Positions 46,349-54,552 of a stretch of 64,000 nt of DNA are shown piece by piece. Below the pieces are notes generated by a model, which ran no database searches, had not been told where the DNA came from, and saw only the letters and a list, made by a program, of their open reading frames with translations. This DNA comes from Lachnospiraceae bacterium. Lineage in GTDB: Bacteria > Bacillota > Clostridia > Lachnospirales > Lachnospiraceae. The stretch lies in assembly GCA_014804425.1 (NCBI GenBank), contig JAAUZV010000002.1, forward strand, positions 175,186 through 239,185, read 5' to 3'. The stretch's first letter is position 1; every line of letters begins with the position of its first letter. A program made the translations under genes and the position numbers.

Positions 46349-47011
46349 ATGAGAATCACAACGCAAATGTTAAACGAAGCGGCCAGAAAAGCGGGCGTAC
46401 CGCTTCACACAACCAGCATGTTAAGCTATGTGCAGGACAAGGGCAAGACAAATTCCCTGCCCTATGGTCTGAGTGCGGAAAATGAAAAAGAGTCGCTCCG
46501 CAAGACCGAAGCTTATGAGAAGCAGGAAGATGCGGCGAAGCGTTTGGAGCAGACCGCAAAAGAGCTTTCCGCACAGGGAGAGGACAGCATATACGGACAG
46601 ACGGAAAACAAAGAGGAACTTGCCGAAAAGGTTATGGAACTCGTAAAGCAGTATAATGAGGTGCTGTCAGGCTTTCAGGGAAGTACCGGTCTGCTTGATA
46701 CCTTTTACCGGCAGAATCTGAAGTCTCTTGTGACAGAACAGAAAGACGTACTGCAGAAATTAGGCATTACAACGGATAAAAACGGACAGCTTTCGGTAAA
46801 TGGGCGTACCTTACATGACGCGGACAGGGAGACCTTGGAAAAAGCGCTTTCCGGAAAAGACGGATTTGCGGATTCCTTATCGTTCCTTGCCGCTAAGATC
46901 GCGGACTATGCCGCATCCAATCAACAGAGCACACAAAGCACCTATCAGTCGAACGGCAGCGCAGCACAGGCCGCCATGCGCTATACAAACAAATATGATG
47001 CGTGGGGCTAG
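46349..47011 (+). CDS. Unrecognised 220-residue helical protein
   Basis: The start at 46349 (MRITTQMLNEAARK) has AGGAGG nine bases upstream. It is polar and helix-rich, with Gln/Ser/Thr-rich C-terminal residues (NQQSTQSTYQSNGS) and the end AMRYTNKYDAWG. There is no signal peptide or membrane helix. The first eight residues recall FlgL-type hook-associated proteins (MRIT...), but the match is too short to assign. It is preceded by a leader with a terminator and followed by a LytTR regulator. Confidence 0.72.
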   Translation: MRITTQMLNEAARKAGVPLHTTSMLSYVQDKGKTNSLPYGLSAENEKESLRKTEAYEKQEDAAKRLEQTAKELSAQGEDSIYGQTENKEELAEKVMELVKQYNEVLSGFQGSTGLLDTFYRQNLKSLVTEQKDVLQKLGITTDKNGQLSVNGRTLHDADRETLEKALSGKDGFADSLSFLAAKIADYAASNQQSTQSTYQSNGSAAQAAMRYTNKYDAWG

Positions 47012-47055
47012 ACATCGGATGAGGGCAGAATACGGACTTAAAGTGAGGAAGGGAC

Positions 47056-47784
47056 ATGAGGGTAGCTGTTTGCGACAACAGTCAGGAGGACAGGACAAGG
47101 ATTAAGGGATTGATCGAGGAATACGGAAGAAAAAACGGACAGAGGATGGAAATCAGGGAATACGCATCGGGAAAAGCGCTCTTGGAGGCAGCGGCATGGC
47201 TTAGCGCGTGCGGTATTGTTATTTTGAATATGAATGCGAAGGAAGGCGGTTTGCTGAAAACGGCGAAACGCCTCAAGGAATCTTATCCCGGGCTGTGCGT
47301 TATTCTGGTGAGCGCCTGCATGAGCGACGCGCTTGACGGATACCGCGTGAAAGCGGAACGTTTTTTGATCAAAGAGGATATTGAGACGACGCTGCCGGAA
47401 TGTCTGGATGAGGTGCTGAAAGAACTGGTACAAAAAAATGAGAAGCTCTCCTTTTCTTTTGTGGAAGGAGAGCGGCTGTTGGATGTTTCCGATCTGTTTT
47501 ATGTTGAGACGGACAGGCATAAAAATATTTTTTATACGGCGCGTGCTTCTTATCGGATTTATAAGAAATTGGATGAGATCGAACAACAGCTTGCGCCGTA
47601 TGGCTTTGTGCGCGTGCATCGGAGTTTTCTTGTGAATATGAGATATATACGGAAAATCAGCAGTTATGTGCTGTATCTTGCGGTGAGAGCGGACAAAACG
47701 GAGCATACCGTAGAGATTTCCGTCCCAAAATCCCGCTATGCATATGTGAAGCGGGAATATGCGGCTTATCAGGAGAGGCACTGA
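47056..47784 (+). CDS. LytTR regulator with degenerate receiver
   Basis: 242 residues. The receiver-like half (1-120) lacks the phospho-acceptor: the usual LDxxM block reads VILNMN, with N58 in place of Asp. The acidic pair is D7-N8, while K106 (FLIKED) is kept. The LytTR half (about 135-235) is well conserved (VHRSFLVNMRYIRKI). No kinase gene is adjacent, in contrast to the two other LytTR genes in the window. It likely works without phosphorylation, perhaps controlled by abundance or ligand (inference). Confidence 0.88.
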   Translation: MRVAVCDNSQEDRTRIKGLIEEYGRKNGQRMEIREYASGKALLEAAAWLSACGIVILNMNAKEGGLLKTAKRLKESYPGLCVILVSACMSDALDGYRVKAERFLIKEDIETTLPECLDEVLKELVQKNEKLSFSFVEGERLLDVSDLFYVETDRHKNIFYTARASYRIYKKLDEIEQQLAPYGFVRVHRSFLVNMRYIRKISSYVLYLAVRADKTEHTVEISVPKSRYAYVKREYAAYQERH

Positions 47785-47849
47785 TATGCACAAAAGGTAT
47801 GCTGGCCGCAATGCATGGGAAAGACAGCAGGAATGGACAGCGGAAGGGC

Positions 47850-48593
47850 ATGGTGAGTGAAGTGAATGAGATTCATGTAAATTATATGACAAGAACCTTT
47901 GGCAGGTTTTTGAACAATGAGTATGCCGTGAGGCAGCCGGGGAAAAGTATGGCAGATGCGATCATGGAAGCAAACAGGCGCGCAGAGGGAGCGGAATCCG
48001 GTAATATGCAGGAATCTGCCGGGGTGAAATCCGGAATATCTCCGCTTGATCGTTCCATCATCGAGGCGATGACGATGGACGAATACAAGGAATATATCAG
48101 AGAAAGGATTTTATCGCTCCCGATGCATGCTTCCCACATGCAGGATACGATCACCATTTTTATTTCGGACGAGGGCTTTGCGGCAATGAAGCGCGATGCG
48201 GATTATGAGGAATGGGTTATGAAAGATCTGCGCACCGGATGGACGTGGGAAAATCCGTGGGCGCGTTATCTGGGAGGCGCTTATTCGATCATTCATTACG
48301 GTGCGACAAAGGAGGAACGCCATGCCGAAATGTGGAACGCAGGCTTTCGGCACGGAGACGGAAGAAGCATATTCGAAAGTATGTCGGGAGACGACGATAA
48401 GGATGACAAGAAACGAAAATCGGAGATCGTCATCAGACCTGACGGTACCAGGTATCTGGTCATCAGCGAGGTGATAAGCGGCATGAAGATTACTGTGATG
48501 AGCTTCAAGCTCACGGATCCGGATGAGCTGATGAGCGACAAGCCCGATATGGAAACCGATCTGGCAAAAGTGCAGGGAAACGGTTCTGAATGA
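47850..48593 (+). CDS. Unrecognised 247-residue protein
   Basis: The start is uncertain: the ATG at 47850 or GTG at 47853, both close to GGAAGGG, are preferred over the ATG at 47799. The N-terminal half includes FGRFLNNEYAVRQPGKSMADAIMEANRRAE. The middle has a Trp-rich stretch (RTGWTWENPWARYLGGAYS), and the end is acidic. There is no membrane segment. It follows the LytTR gene closely and appears to be part of one unit. The family is not recognised. Confidence 0.7.
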   Translation: MVSEVNEIHVNYMTRTFGRFLNNEYAVRQPGKSMADAIMEANRRAEGAESGNMQESAGVKSGISPLDRSIIEAMTMDEYKEYIRERILSLPMHASHMQDTITIFISDEGFAAMKRDADYEEWVMKDLRTGWTWENPWARYLGGAYSIIHYGATKEERHAEMWNAGFRHGDGRSIFESMSGDDDKDDKKRKSEIVIRPDGTRYLVISEVISGMKITVMSFKLTDPDELMSDKPDMETDLAKVQGNGSE

Positions 48594-48687
48594 TGGGTGT
48601 TTTATGCCATCCCTCTTAGGAAACATGCTTTTTTAGCCGATATACAAATAACGGAAAAATTTTGTCTGAATCAGGGAGGATGATGAC

Positions 48688-49725
48688 ATGGCGATGGATG
48701 TAGGGGGATGGAACTCCGGCGGCTCCGCGGTCAAGACTTATCAGAGCGGCAATCGTGAAATAAAAAGGTTCACGTACTATGATAAGGACGGAAATGTGAC
48801 GGGAACAATGAGCATTTCACGTACCAAAAAGCAGGACAAGACAAAGCTGAAGAAGCTGAATTATAATTTCAAGGAAGTTTCTTCGTTTCTCATGAAAGCA
48901 AAGACCTCCGGCAGCGCAAGGCGCGCGGTGGCGATGGCGCAGAGAAAAGTGATCATGCTGCGCAAAAAGTTAAAAAAAGGAGAGTATAATGATCAGGAAG
49001 TAGAGAGTGCCCTTGAGCATGCGAAAGCAATCGAGCGTGCGGCAAAAAAGCACTTAAAGAACCTGCAAAAAGAAGAACGCACAAAACGCCGGATGCAGAG
49101 CGAGGAACTGGAGGATGAATTCTTTTCGGAAGATGAGGAGAAATCCTACGGCAATATTTTGCAGGAAGCGATGCAGGACAGCAGCGAAAGCGGTTCTTTG
49201 GCGGACGGTGTGCAGAACATGGTACAGGACGCCATGGCGCACGGAATGCCGGATTCGTTCGAAGAGCAGATTGCGTATGGTCAGGAACAATTAGAACGGT
49301 TGACGGAATTGGTACAGCAGGGCGTACAGGAGACGATGGAGGAGCTTCTTGACGATACGGTGGAAAGCGTGCTCGTCTCGGGAAAGGGAACGTTCCAAAT
49401 GACGGAGGAATCCCTTGAGATCATCCCCTTAAAACCGGAACCGGAAGAATTTGAAACGAAAAAGAAAAAACATCGATCCGATGTCATGCGCGACATTGTG
49501 GAAGCGGACAATAAATATCTGAAGGCGTTCTTTGATCGGCTGCAAAAGGAAAAGCAGAGTGCGGCAGGCGGGGCGGGCGGGAGTTTCGGCAATTCCGGTT
49601 CGTCGGGCTTAGGATTCTCCAATTTGAGCGCCGGTGTGTCCTTAGAGCTCAGAGGTGAATCCGTACCTGTAAAGACGTCGGCGCCGGCGGCACCGGCGGG
49701 CGGCAGCGTTGATGTTTCCGTATAA
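48688..49725 (+). CDS. Unrecognised 345-residue coiled-coil protein
   Basis: ATG at 48688 (MAMDVGGWNSGG) after GGGAGGATGATGAC. A short N-terminal beta segment (IKRFTYYDKDGNVTGTMSIS) precedes a strongly basic helical region (50-135, KAKTSGSARRAVAMAQRK), an acidic helical middle (140-240), a Lys cluster near 252-260 and a Gly/Ser/Ala-rich tail (290-345). It is probably a structural or DNA/RNA-contacting cytoplasmic protein, but no function can be assigned. It ends the cluster before a clear terminator. Confidence 0.72.
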   Translation: MAMDVGGWNSGGSAVKTYQSGNREIKRFTYYDKDGNVTGTMSISRTKKQDKTKLKKLNYNFKEVSSFLMKAKTSGSARRAVAMAQRKVIMLRKKLKKGEYNDQEVESALEHAKAIERAAKKHLKNLQKEERTKRRMQSEELEDEFFSEDEEKSYGNILQEAMQDSSESGSLADGVQNMVQDAMAHGMPDSFEEQIAYGQEQLERLTELVQQGVQETMEELLDDTVESVLVSGKGTFQMTEESLEIIPLKPEPEEFETKKKKHRSDVMRDIVEADNKYLKAFFDRLQKEKQSAAGGAGGSFGNSGSSGLGFSNLSAGVSLELRGESVPVKTSAPAAPAGGSVDVSV

Positions 49726-49750
49726 AAAAGAATTCATCAAAGATGGATGA

Positions 49751-49784
49751 AAAGACACCCCATATCTTGGGGGTGTCTTTTTTT
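49751..49784 (+). terminator. Terminator after the 48688 gene
   Basis: AAAGACACCCC (49751-49761) pairs with GGGGTGTCTTT (49770-49780), followed by T residues. Confidence 0.88.
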
Positions 49785-49809
49785 GCGTGCACTAAATTGT
49801 TTCATAGTA

Positions 49810-49837
49810 TTGACATGACCGAAAGAATTGTTATAAT
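49810..49837 (+). promoter_or_regulatory. Sigma-A promoter for the NlpC/P60 gene
   Basis: A consensus TTGACA (49810-49815), 16-base spacer and consensus TATAAT (49832-49837). Confidence 0.88.
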
Positions 49838-49841
49838 AACC

Positions 49842-49905
49842 TGTAACAAATGAAATAATTTTGTAACATTTAATATTTCTGTAACATATGAAAAGAATTT
49901 GTAAT
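49842..49905 (+). repeat. Four spaced TGTAAC/T boxes at and after the transcript start
   Basis: TGTAAC occurs at 49842, 49862 and 49880, and TGTAAT at 49900, with centre spacing of 20, 18 and 20 bases, about two helical turns. WalR boxes in Firmicutes use similar hexamers but an 11-base period, so this is a candidate operator of unknown owner. Confidence 0.6.
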
Positions 49906-49918
49906 AATTGGAGCGCGT

Positions 49919-51079
49919 ATGAAAAAGAAAATCCTACATACAAACAATTATATTGTCAAAAGAATCTGCTCGTGTGCATTGGTGTTCTGTATGCTGCTTG
50001 TGTCGGATGTGATACCCGCGGATGCGGCAAATTTTGAGGCGGCTGCCGTAATGGGCATCGAAGGCGTCCTTGAGAACACGCTCGACGACGAGGAAATTGA
50101 TGAGGCGGATCCCGACGAGTTTGTAACAGGCGCGGGTGTAGAGCTGATCATCGGCAGCATCGACAGTATGACAAAACAGGATTTTGAAGACCTGATGGAG
50201 AATCTTGTGATCGTTGAGGAGGAGGAACCGAAGGAAAACTGGGGTTATGAGAACCTTGGCGTTGCTGACGTGTCCGAAAGCCTGAATGTGCGCAGGAATG
50301 CCGGCACGGATTCGGAGAAGATCGGCGAGCTGCCAGCGGGCGCGGGCTGTGAGATTCTTGATACGGCGGACGGCTGGGCACATATTCGTTCCGGCTCGGT
50401 CGAAGGTTATGTGAGTCTGGATTATCTTGCAACGGGCGAACGCGCGGAGGAGCTGGCACAACAGAATCAGACGCTGACCGCGACGGTGCTGGCACAGGCG
50501 TTAAAAGTCAGAAAGCAGCCGGATACTGAGCATGGTACCTGGGGACTGATCGCAAACGGCAGGGAGCTGGAGGTTGTTGAGGTTTTAGATAACGGATGGG
50601 TATCGGTTGTGTACGGCGATGGCATGGATGCCGCTTATGTGAGCGGGGAGTATGTGGATGTTGCGTACAGACTGGACACGGCGCTCACCTTAACAGAAGT
50701 ACTATACGGAAAAGGCGTGACGGATGCCGGGATCGATCTGGCAAATCGTGCGATTCAATATGTCGGTTGTCCCTATGTTTATGGCGGAACCAGTTTGTCA
50801 AACGGAACGGACTGCTCCGGCTTTACGATGCTTTTATATGCCAAGTATGGTATCAGTCTTGCCCATTCCGCAAGAGCGCAGGCGCGTTGCGGTTCTGACG
50901 TGCCGATCTCACAGCTTCGTCCGGGCGATCTGGTATTTTATTCCCGGAGCGGCAGCATTGATCATGTGGCAATCTATATCGGAGGCGGAAAAGTATGCCA
51001 TGCGAGCAATCCGACAAACGGCATCATTATTACCGGGGTGAATTATCGTACGCCTGTCTGTGCAAGGCGGCTTCTGTAA
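49919..51079 (+). CDS. Secreted SH3b-NlpC/P60 cell-wall hydrolase
   Basis: 386 residues. A signal sequence (KRICSCALVFCMLLVSDVIPADA, about 14-36) is followed by an acidic region (37-105), two bacterial SH3 domains (about 108-170 and 180-245) and an NlpC/P60 peptidase (265-386). Catalytic Cys lies in NGTDCSGFTMLLY near 300 and His in IDHVAIYIGGG near 346, with a third polar residue likely in CHASNP. It probably cleaves D-gamma-Glu-diamino acid bonds in stem peptides. It has its own consensus promoter and repeated boxes. Module 2 begins 43 bases downstream. Confidence 0.92.
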   Translation: MKKKILHTNNYIVKRICSCALVFCMLLVSDVIPADAANFEAAAVMGIEGVLENTLDDEEIDEADPDEFVTGAGVELIIGSIDSMTKQDFEDLMENLVIVEEEEPKENWGYENLGVADVSESLNVRRNAGTDSEKIGELPAGAGCEILDTADGWAHIRSGSVEGYVSLDYLATGERAEELAQQNQTLTATVLAQALKVRKQPDTEHGTWGLIANGRELEVVEVLDNGWVSVVYGDGMDAAYVSGEYVDVAYRLDTALTLTEVLYGKGVTDAGIDLANRAIQYVGCPYVYGGTSLSNGTDCSGFTMLLYAKYGISLAHSARAQARCGSDVPISQLRPGDLVFYSRSGSIDHVAIYIGGGKVCHASNPTNGIIITGVNYRTPVCARRLL

Positions 51080-51122
51080 TGTTTTTATGATCATTTACAT
51101 CATAGGTTAGGAATCTGGAATC

Positions 51123-51836
51123 ATGGATATAGCTATCGTAGAGGACGATCCGGTACACAGCAGACTGCTGCAGCAGTATATTTCGGTTTGGGCCAAAGCG
51201 CAGAACAGAACCGTTCATATTTCGAATTATGCAAATGCCGCAGGTTTCCTGTTCAGTTTGGAAGACAGGGCGCCGGATGCTGTGTTTGCGGATATCCAAA
51301 TGCCCGGAATGAGCGGGATGGAGATGATACGAAAGCTGCGCGAAAAGGACGGCAAAATGCCGGTGGTTTTTACATCGGGCCTGTCCGAATATCTGAGAGA
51401 AGGCTATGAGGTGCAGGCATTGCACTATCTGATAAAGCCGATATCAGAACAAAAAGTTTTTGAATGTATGGACAGGATATGCAGCCGGATCCATACGCAG
51501 GAGCTGTTTGCCGCCAGAACGGAGGACGGCATGGTCAGGCTGGATCTGCTGGAAACCAACTACTGTGAGGCGGATGGGCATTATACAAGGTTTGTGATGA
51601 CGGATAGGTCAGAAGTCAGGGTGATGGAAAGCATTTCCGATCTTGTGGAGGAATTGTCGGGGAAGAACTTTGTGAGGTGCCACCGCTCCTATTTATGCAA
51701 TTTAGATAATGTCAAACAAATTGTCCGGGATAATGTCATCTTTGATAATGGGGACGCCATTCCGATCAGCAGGAGGATGTACTGTGACGTTAACCGGAAG
51801 TTCATAGAGTTCTACAGGGGATATCAGAAGAGATGA
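51123..51836 (+). CDS. LytTR-family response regulator, module 2
   Basis: 237 residues, paralogous to the regulator at 1888-2592. Acidic pair E7-D8, phospho-acceptor D57 (FADIQMPGMSG) and K105 (LIKP). The LytTR domain has CHRSYLCNLDNV. The stop overlaps the kinase start by ATGA. Only 43 bases separate it from the wall hydrolase, and no clear promoter is visible in them, so read-through from that gene is possible. Confidence 0.9.
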   Translation: MDIAIVEDDPVHSRLLQQYISVWAKAQNRTVHISNYANAAGFLFSLEDRAPDAVFADIQMPGMSGMEMIRKLREKDGKMPVVFTSGLSEYLREGYEVQALHYLIKPISEQKVFECMDRICSRIHTQELFAARTEDGMVRLDLLETNYCEADGHYTRFVMTDRSEVRVMESISDLVEELSGKNFVRCHRSYLCNLDNVKQIVRDNVIFDNGDAIPISRRMYCDVNRKFIEFYRGYQKR

Positions 51837-52579
51837 CGGTTATTTGGATAGCGGCGGAAGCTTTTGTTCTTTTGGGACTGCTGCTTGGGGCAAGAGTCTG
51901 GCTTATAAGGCTGGTGGATCGGCGGATCAGTCATTATCAAAGTGATCTGCTGCAAAAGCACTGTGAAGAAGTGGAGAATATGTACCGGCAGACCAGAGGC
52001 TGGCGGCATGATTACCACAATCATATTCAATCCATGAAGGCATATCTCGCCATGGGAGAGACGGATAAGCTCGGGGAATATCTTGATCGGTTAGATGAGG
52101 ATCTCACAACGGTTGACACGGTGGTCAAAACGGGAAATGTCATGATCGACGCTGTATTAAACAGCAAGATGTCTTTGGCGAAGGCAAAGCATATCGCTGT
52201 GGAGGCGAAGGCGATCGTGCCTTCCAAACTGGACATTTCGGAGATAGACTTATCGCTGATCATCGGAAACCTGATGGACAACGCCATGGAAGCGTGTCTG
52301 CGGATCGAGGATGAAAAGAAGAGGTTTATCAGAGTCTATATGGATATTCTCAAAGGGCAGCTCTATATTTATGTCATGAACGCAGTGAACGGGCGTCCGG
52401 ACAAAAGGCGTGGGGAGAATCAAGAGATCAGGTATCCGTCCGCCAAAGAAGGAAGATCCCACGGATTCGGGCTGATGCGGATAGACAAGGTTGTTGAGAG
52501 ATGTAAGGGATATATTGACAGGCAGGATGAGGAAAATGTATTTGCTACGGAAATCCTTCTGCCGTTGGTGCACGAATGA
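51833..52579 (+). CDS. GHKL sensor histidine kinase with one membrane segment, module 2
   Basis: 248 residues, paralogous to the kinase at 2608-3342. One hydrophobic segment (4-28), phospho-acceptor H59 in WRHDYHNH, N-box GNLMDNAMEA and G-box RSHGFGLMRIDKVVE. There is no extracytoplasmic or other sensor domain. Its stop codon lies inside the 5' arm of a strong terminator. Shared blocks with module 1 include NMYRQxRGWRHDY and TVDTVxKTGNVMxDAxLNSK. Confidence 0.9.
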   Translation: MTVIWIAAEAFVLLGLLLGARVWLIRLVDRRISHYQSDLLQKHCEEVENMYRQTRGWRHDYHNHIQSMKAYLAMGETDKLGEYLDRLDEDLTTVDTVVKTGNVMIDAVLNSKMSLAKAKHIAVEAKAIVPSKLDISEIDLSLIIGNLMDNAMEACLRIEDEKKRFIRVYMDILKGQLYIYVMNAVNGRPDKRRGENQEIRYPSAKEGRSHGFGLMRIDKVVERCKGYIDRQDEENVFATEILLPLVHE

Positions 52580-52603
52580 AACCATTCGTGCATTTTTTCT
52601 TTT
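52569..52603 (+). terminator. Terminator between kinase and ABC genes, module 2
   Basis: TGCACGAATG (52569-52578), loop AAAC, CATTCGTGCA (52583-52592), then T6-C-T5. The 10-bp stem is perfect and overlaps the kinase stop codon. Confidence 0.9.
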
Positions 52604-52618
52604 TACGGGAAATTCTTA

Positions 52619-52668
52619 TGCTATACTGACCAAAACGCGATAAGTTGAATAAAAAATGCGTATTCAAC
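52619..52668 (+). promoter_or_regulatory. Extended -10 promoter and inverted repeat before the ABC pair, module 2
   Basis: TGCTATACT (52619-52627) is an extended -10 without a good -35, as expected of an activated promoter. An inverted repeat GTTGAATA (52644-52651) / TATTCAAC (52661-52668) follows, and could be an operator or leader hairpin. A GC-rich hairpin lies just before the SD. Confidence 0.6.
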
Positions 52669-52714
52669 CGATAAAGAATCAGCGTGCGCGTCGCAGCGCG
52701 CAGAGGGGATCAGA

Positions 52715-54550
52715 TTGAAACAAACAGAATCACAGTATGAAAAGCAATACAATATTTTTCAGAACATAGGCTATTATTTTCAGTACTACAGACAAAGCAT
52801 TCCGGTTTTTCTGTGGATGTGTTTAGCGGAAGTGGTGTTTGGCGCGGTACAGCCTCTCTTTGGTATTTATCTGCCAAAGATGACATTGGATCTCGTGACG
52901 CAGGGCGTCACGCTGCAGAGGCTGTGGCTGACGCTCGCAGTCTTCGGATTCTTGTGCATGAGCGTTTATGTGGCGTCTGCTGCCAGTCAGGGGAAATATT
53001 TTCTTTACAATACCAGACGAAATGAGCTGCTTGCAAACATATTTCTAAAAACACTGCGGGTTCCCTATCGATATGTGGAGGAAGGACGTGCCAAAGAATT
53101 ATATTGGAAGGCTATGGGAATCGTTAACAACGGGGATTGGTGCGCACTCTACAAAGTGACCTATGCGGCCATTGACATCATCAAGAATGTCATCAGCTTT
53201 GTACTGTACAGCACGGTGCTCAGCTTCCTGAGTCCATGGGTGGCGGGACTGCTTTTGGCGATCGCTTTAGTCCAATATGTCATCAGTCTTTCTAAGATCA
53301 AATATATGGAGAAATTCCGTGGCGAGGAGGCGGATCTGAACAAGAAGAAGTCCTATCTTTTTTTCAATGCCATGGGAAGTCCGACTGCGGCAAAGGATGT
53401 GAGAATCTTTGGCATGACGGGGTGGCTGAACAAGGAAAAGGACATGCTGCTGGCGAAATGCAGAGAACTGTCGAAACGGAAGGAAAGGGGAGATTATGTA
53501 TATTGGCAGATCGACAATCTGCTGTCCGTGGGACGGGATATTTTTGCCTATGGCTATCTGCTGAAAAAGGTATTTGACGGTGCGGTGAGTGCCGGAGAGT
53601 TTGTGTTATATTTCGGCGCGATCACCGGATTCGCCGGATTTGTGGGAAGTATTATGAACAGTCTGGCTGAGCTGCGCAGCGGTTCGAAGGATACCAATTT
53701 TTACAGGGCATATATGGAGCTTCCGGAAGAAAATCTGCGGGTAGGAAAAAGGCATATTTCAGAACTGAAACAGCCGGTATCCATCGAGTTTCGTGATGTA
53801 TCGTTTTCCTATGACAGTAAGGCGGATAAAAAAATTTTGGATCATTTCAACCTGAAGATAAGCGCCGGAGAAAAGCTTGCGCTGGTGGGCGTCAACGGGG
53901 CCGGGAAGACAACCTTTGTCAAGCTGCTGTGCGGCATGTACGAGCCGGATGAGGGCAGCATTCTGATCGGGGGCATCGATCGAACGGAATTTCCGAAAGA
54001 GGAGCTTTACGAATTGTTTTCCGCTGTCTTTCAGGAGCCCTTTATCCTTCCGGTCACAGTGGCGGAAAATTTGACTCTTGAGAATGATTATGACAGCGAG
54101 AGGGCGTGGAAAGCGCTTGAGAGGGCGGGACTTTATGAAAAATTTCATGAAAAGGGCGTGACGATGGATACGTTCTTTGACAAGGATATGGATGAGGATG
54201 GACTGGAGCTGTCCGGAGGCGAGGAGCAGCGTTTCCTGCTGGCCAGAGCGCTGTATAAGGATGCGCCGATTCTGGTGCTTGATGAGCCGACAGCGGCATT
54301 GGATCCTATTGCGGAATCGGAGATTTATGATCATTATTCCCGGTATTCCGAAGGGAAAACAGCCATTTTTATTTCTCACCGGCTTGCCAGCACACGGTTT
54401 TCGGACCGGATCGTACTGCTTGGAGAAGGCGGCATTCTGGAGGAAGGAAGCCATCAGGAGCTGATGGACTTAAAGGGCGTCTATGCGAACATGTTTGAGG
54501 TGCAGAGCCGCTATTATGCCAAACATAAGCTTGAGAAGGAGGTGTTTTAA
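52715..54550 (+). CDS. ABC exporter half-transporter (TMD-NBD), module 2 subunit A
   Basis: 611 residues from a TTG at 52715 (MKQTESQYEKQYN) after GAGGGG. The membrane domain is about 25-320. Walker A GVNGAGKTT is near 391, signature LELSGGEEQ near 498, Walker B ILVLDEPTAALDP and H-loop FISHR. It is paralogous to the protein at 3465-5351. Expression is set apart from the RR-HK genes by a terminator and a promoter. Substrate unknown. Confidence 0.88.
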   Translation: MKQTESQYEKQYNIFQNIGYYFQYYRQSIPVFLWMCLAEVVFGAVQPLFGIYLPKMTLDLVTQGVTLQRLWLTLAVFGFLCMSVYVASAASQGKYFLYNTRRNELLANIFLKTLRVPYRYVEEGRAKELYWKAMGIVNNGDWCALYKVTYAAIDIIKNVISFVLYSTVLSFLSPWVAGLLLAIALVQYVISLSKIKYMEKFRGEEADLNKKKSYLFFNAMGSPTAAKDVRIFGMTGWLNKEKDMLLAKCRELSKRKERGDYVYWQIDNLLSVGRDIFAYGYLLKKVFDGAVSAGEFVLYFGAITGFAGFVGSIMNSLAELRSGSKDTNFYRAYMELPEENLRVGKRHISELKQPVSIEFRDVSFSYDSKADKKILDHFNLKISAGEKLALVGVNGAGKTTFVKLLCGMYEPDEGSILIGGIDRTEFPKEELYELFSAVFQEPFILPVTVAENLTLENDYDSERAWKALERAGLYEKFHEKGVTMDTFFDKDMDEDGLELSGGEEQRFLLARALYKDAPILVLDEPTAALDPIAESEIYDHYSRYSEGKTAIFISHRLASTRFSDRIVLLGEGGILEEGSHQELMDLKGVYANMFEVQSRYYAKHKLEKEVF

Positions 54551-54552
54551 GG

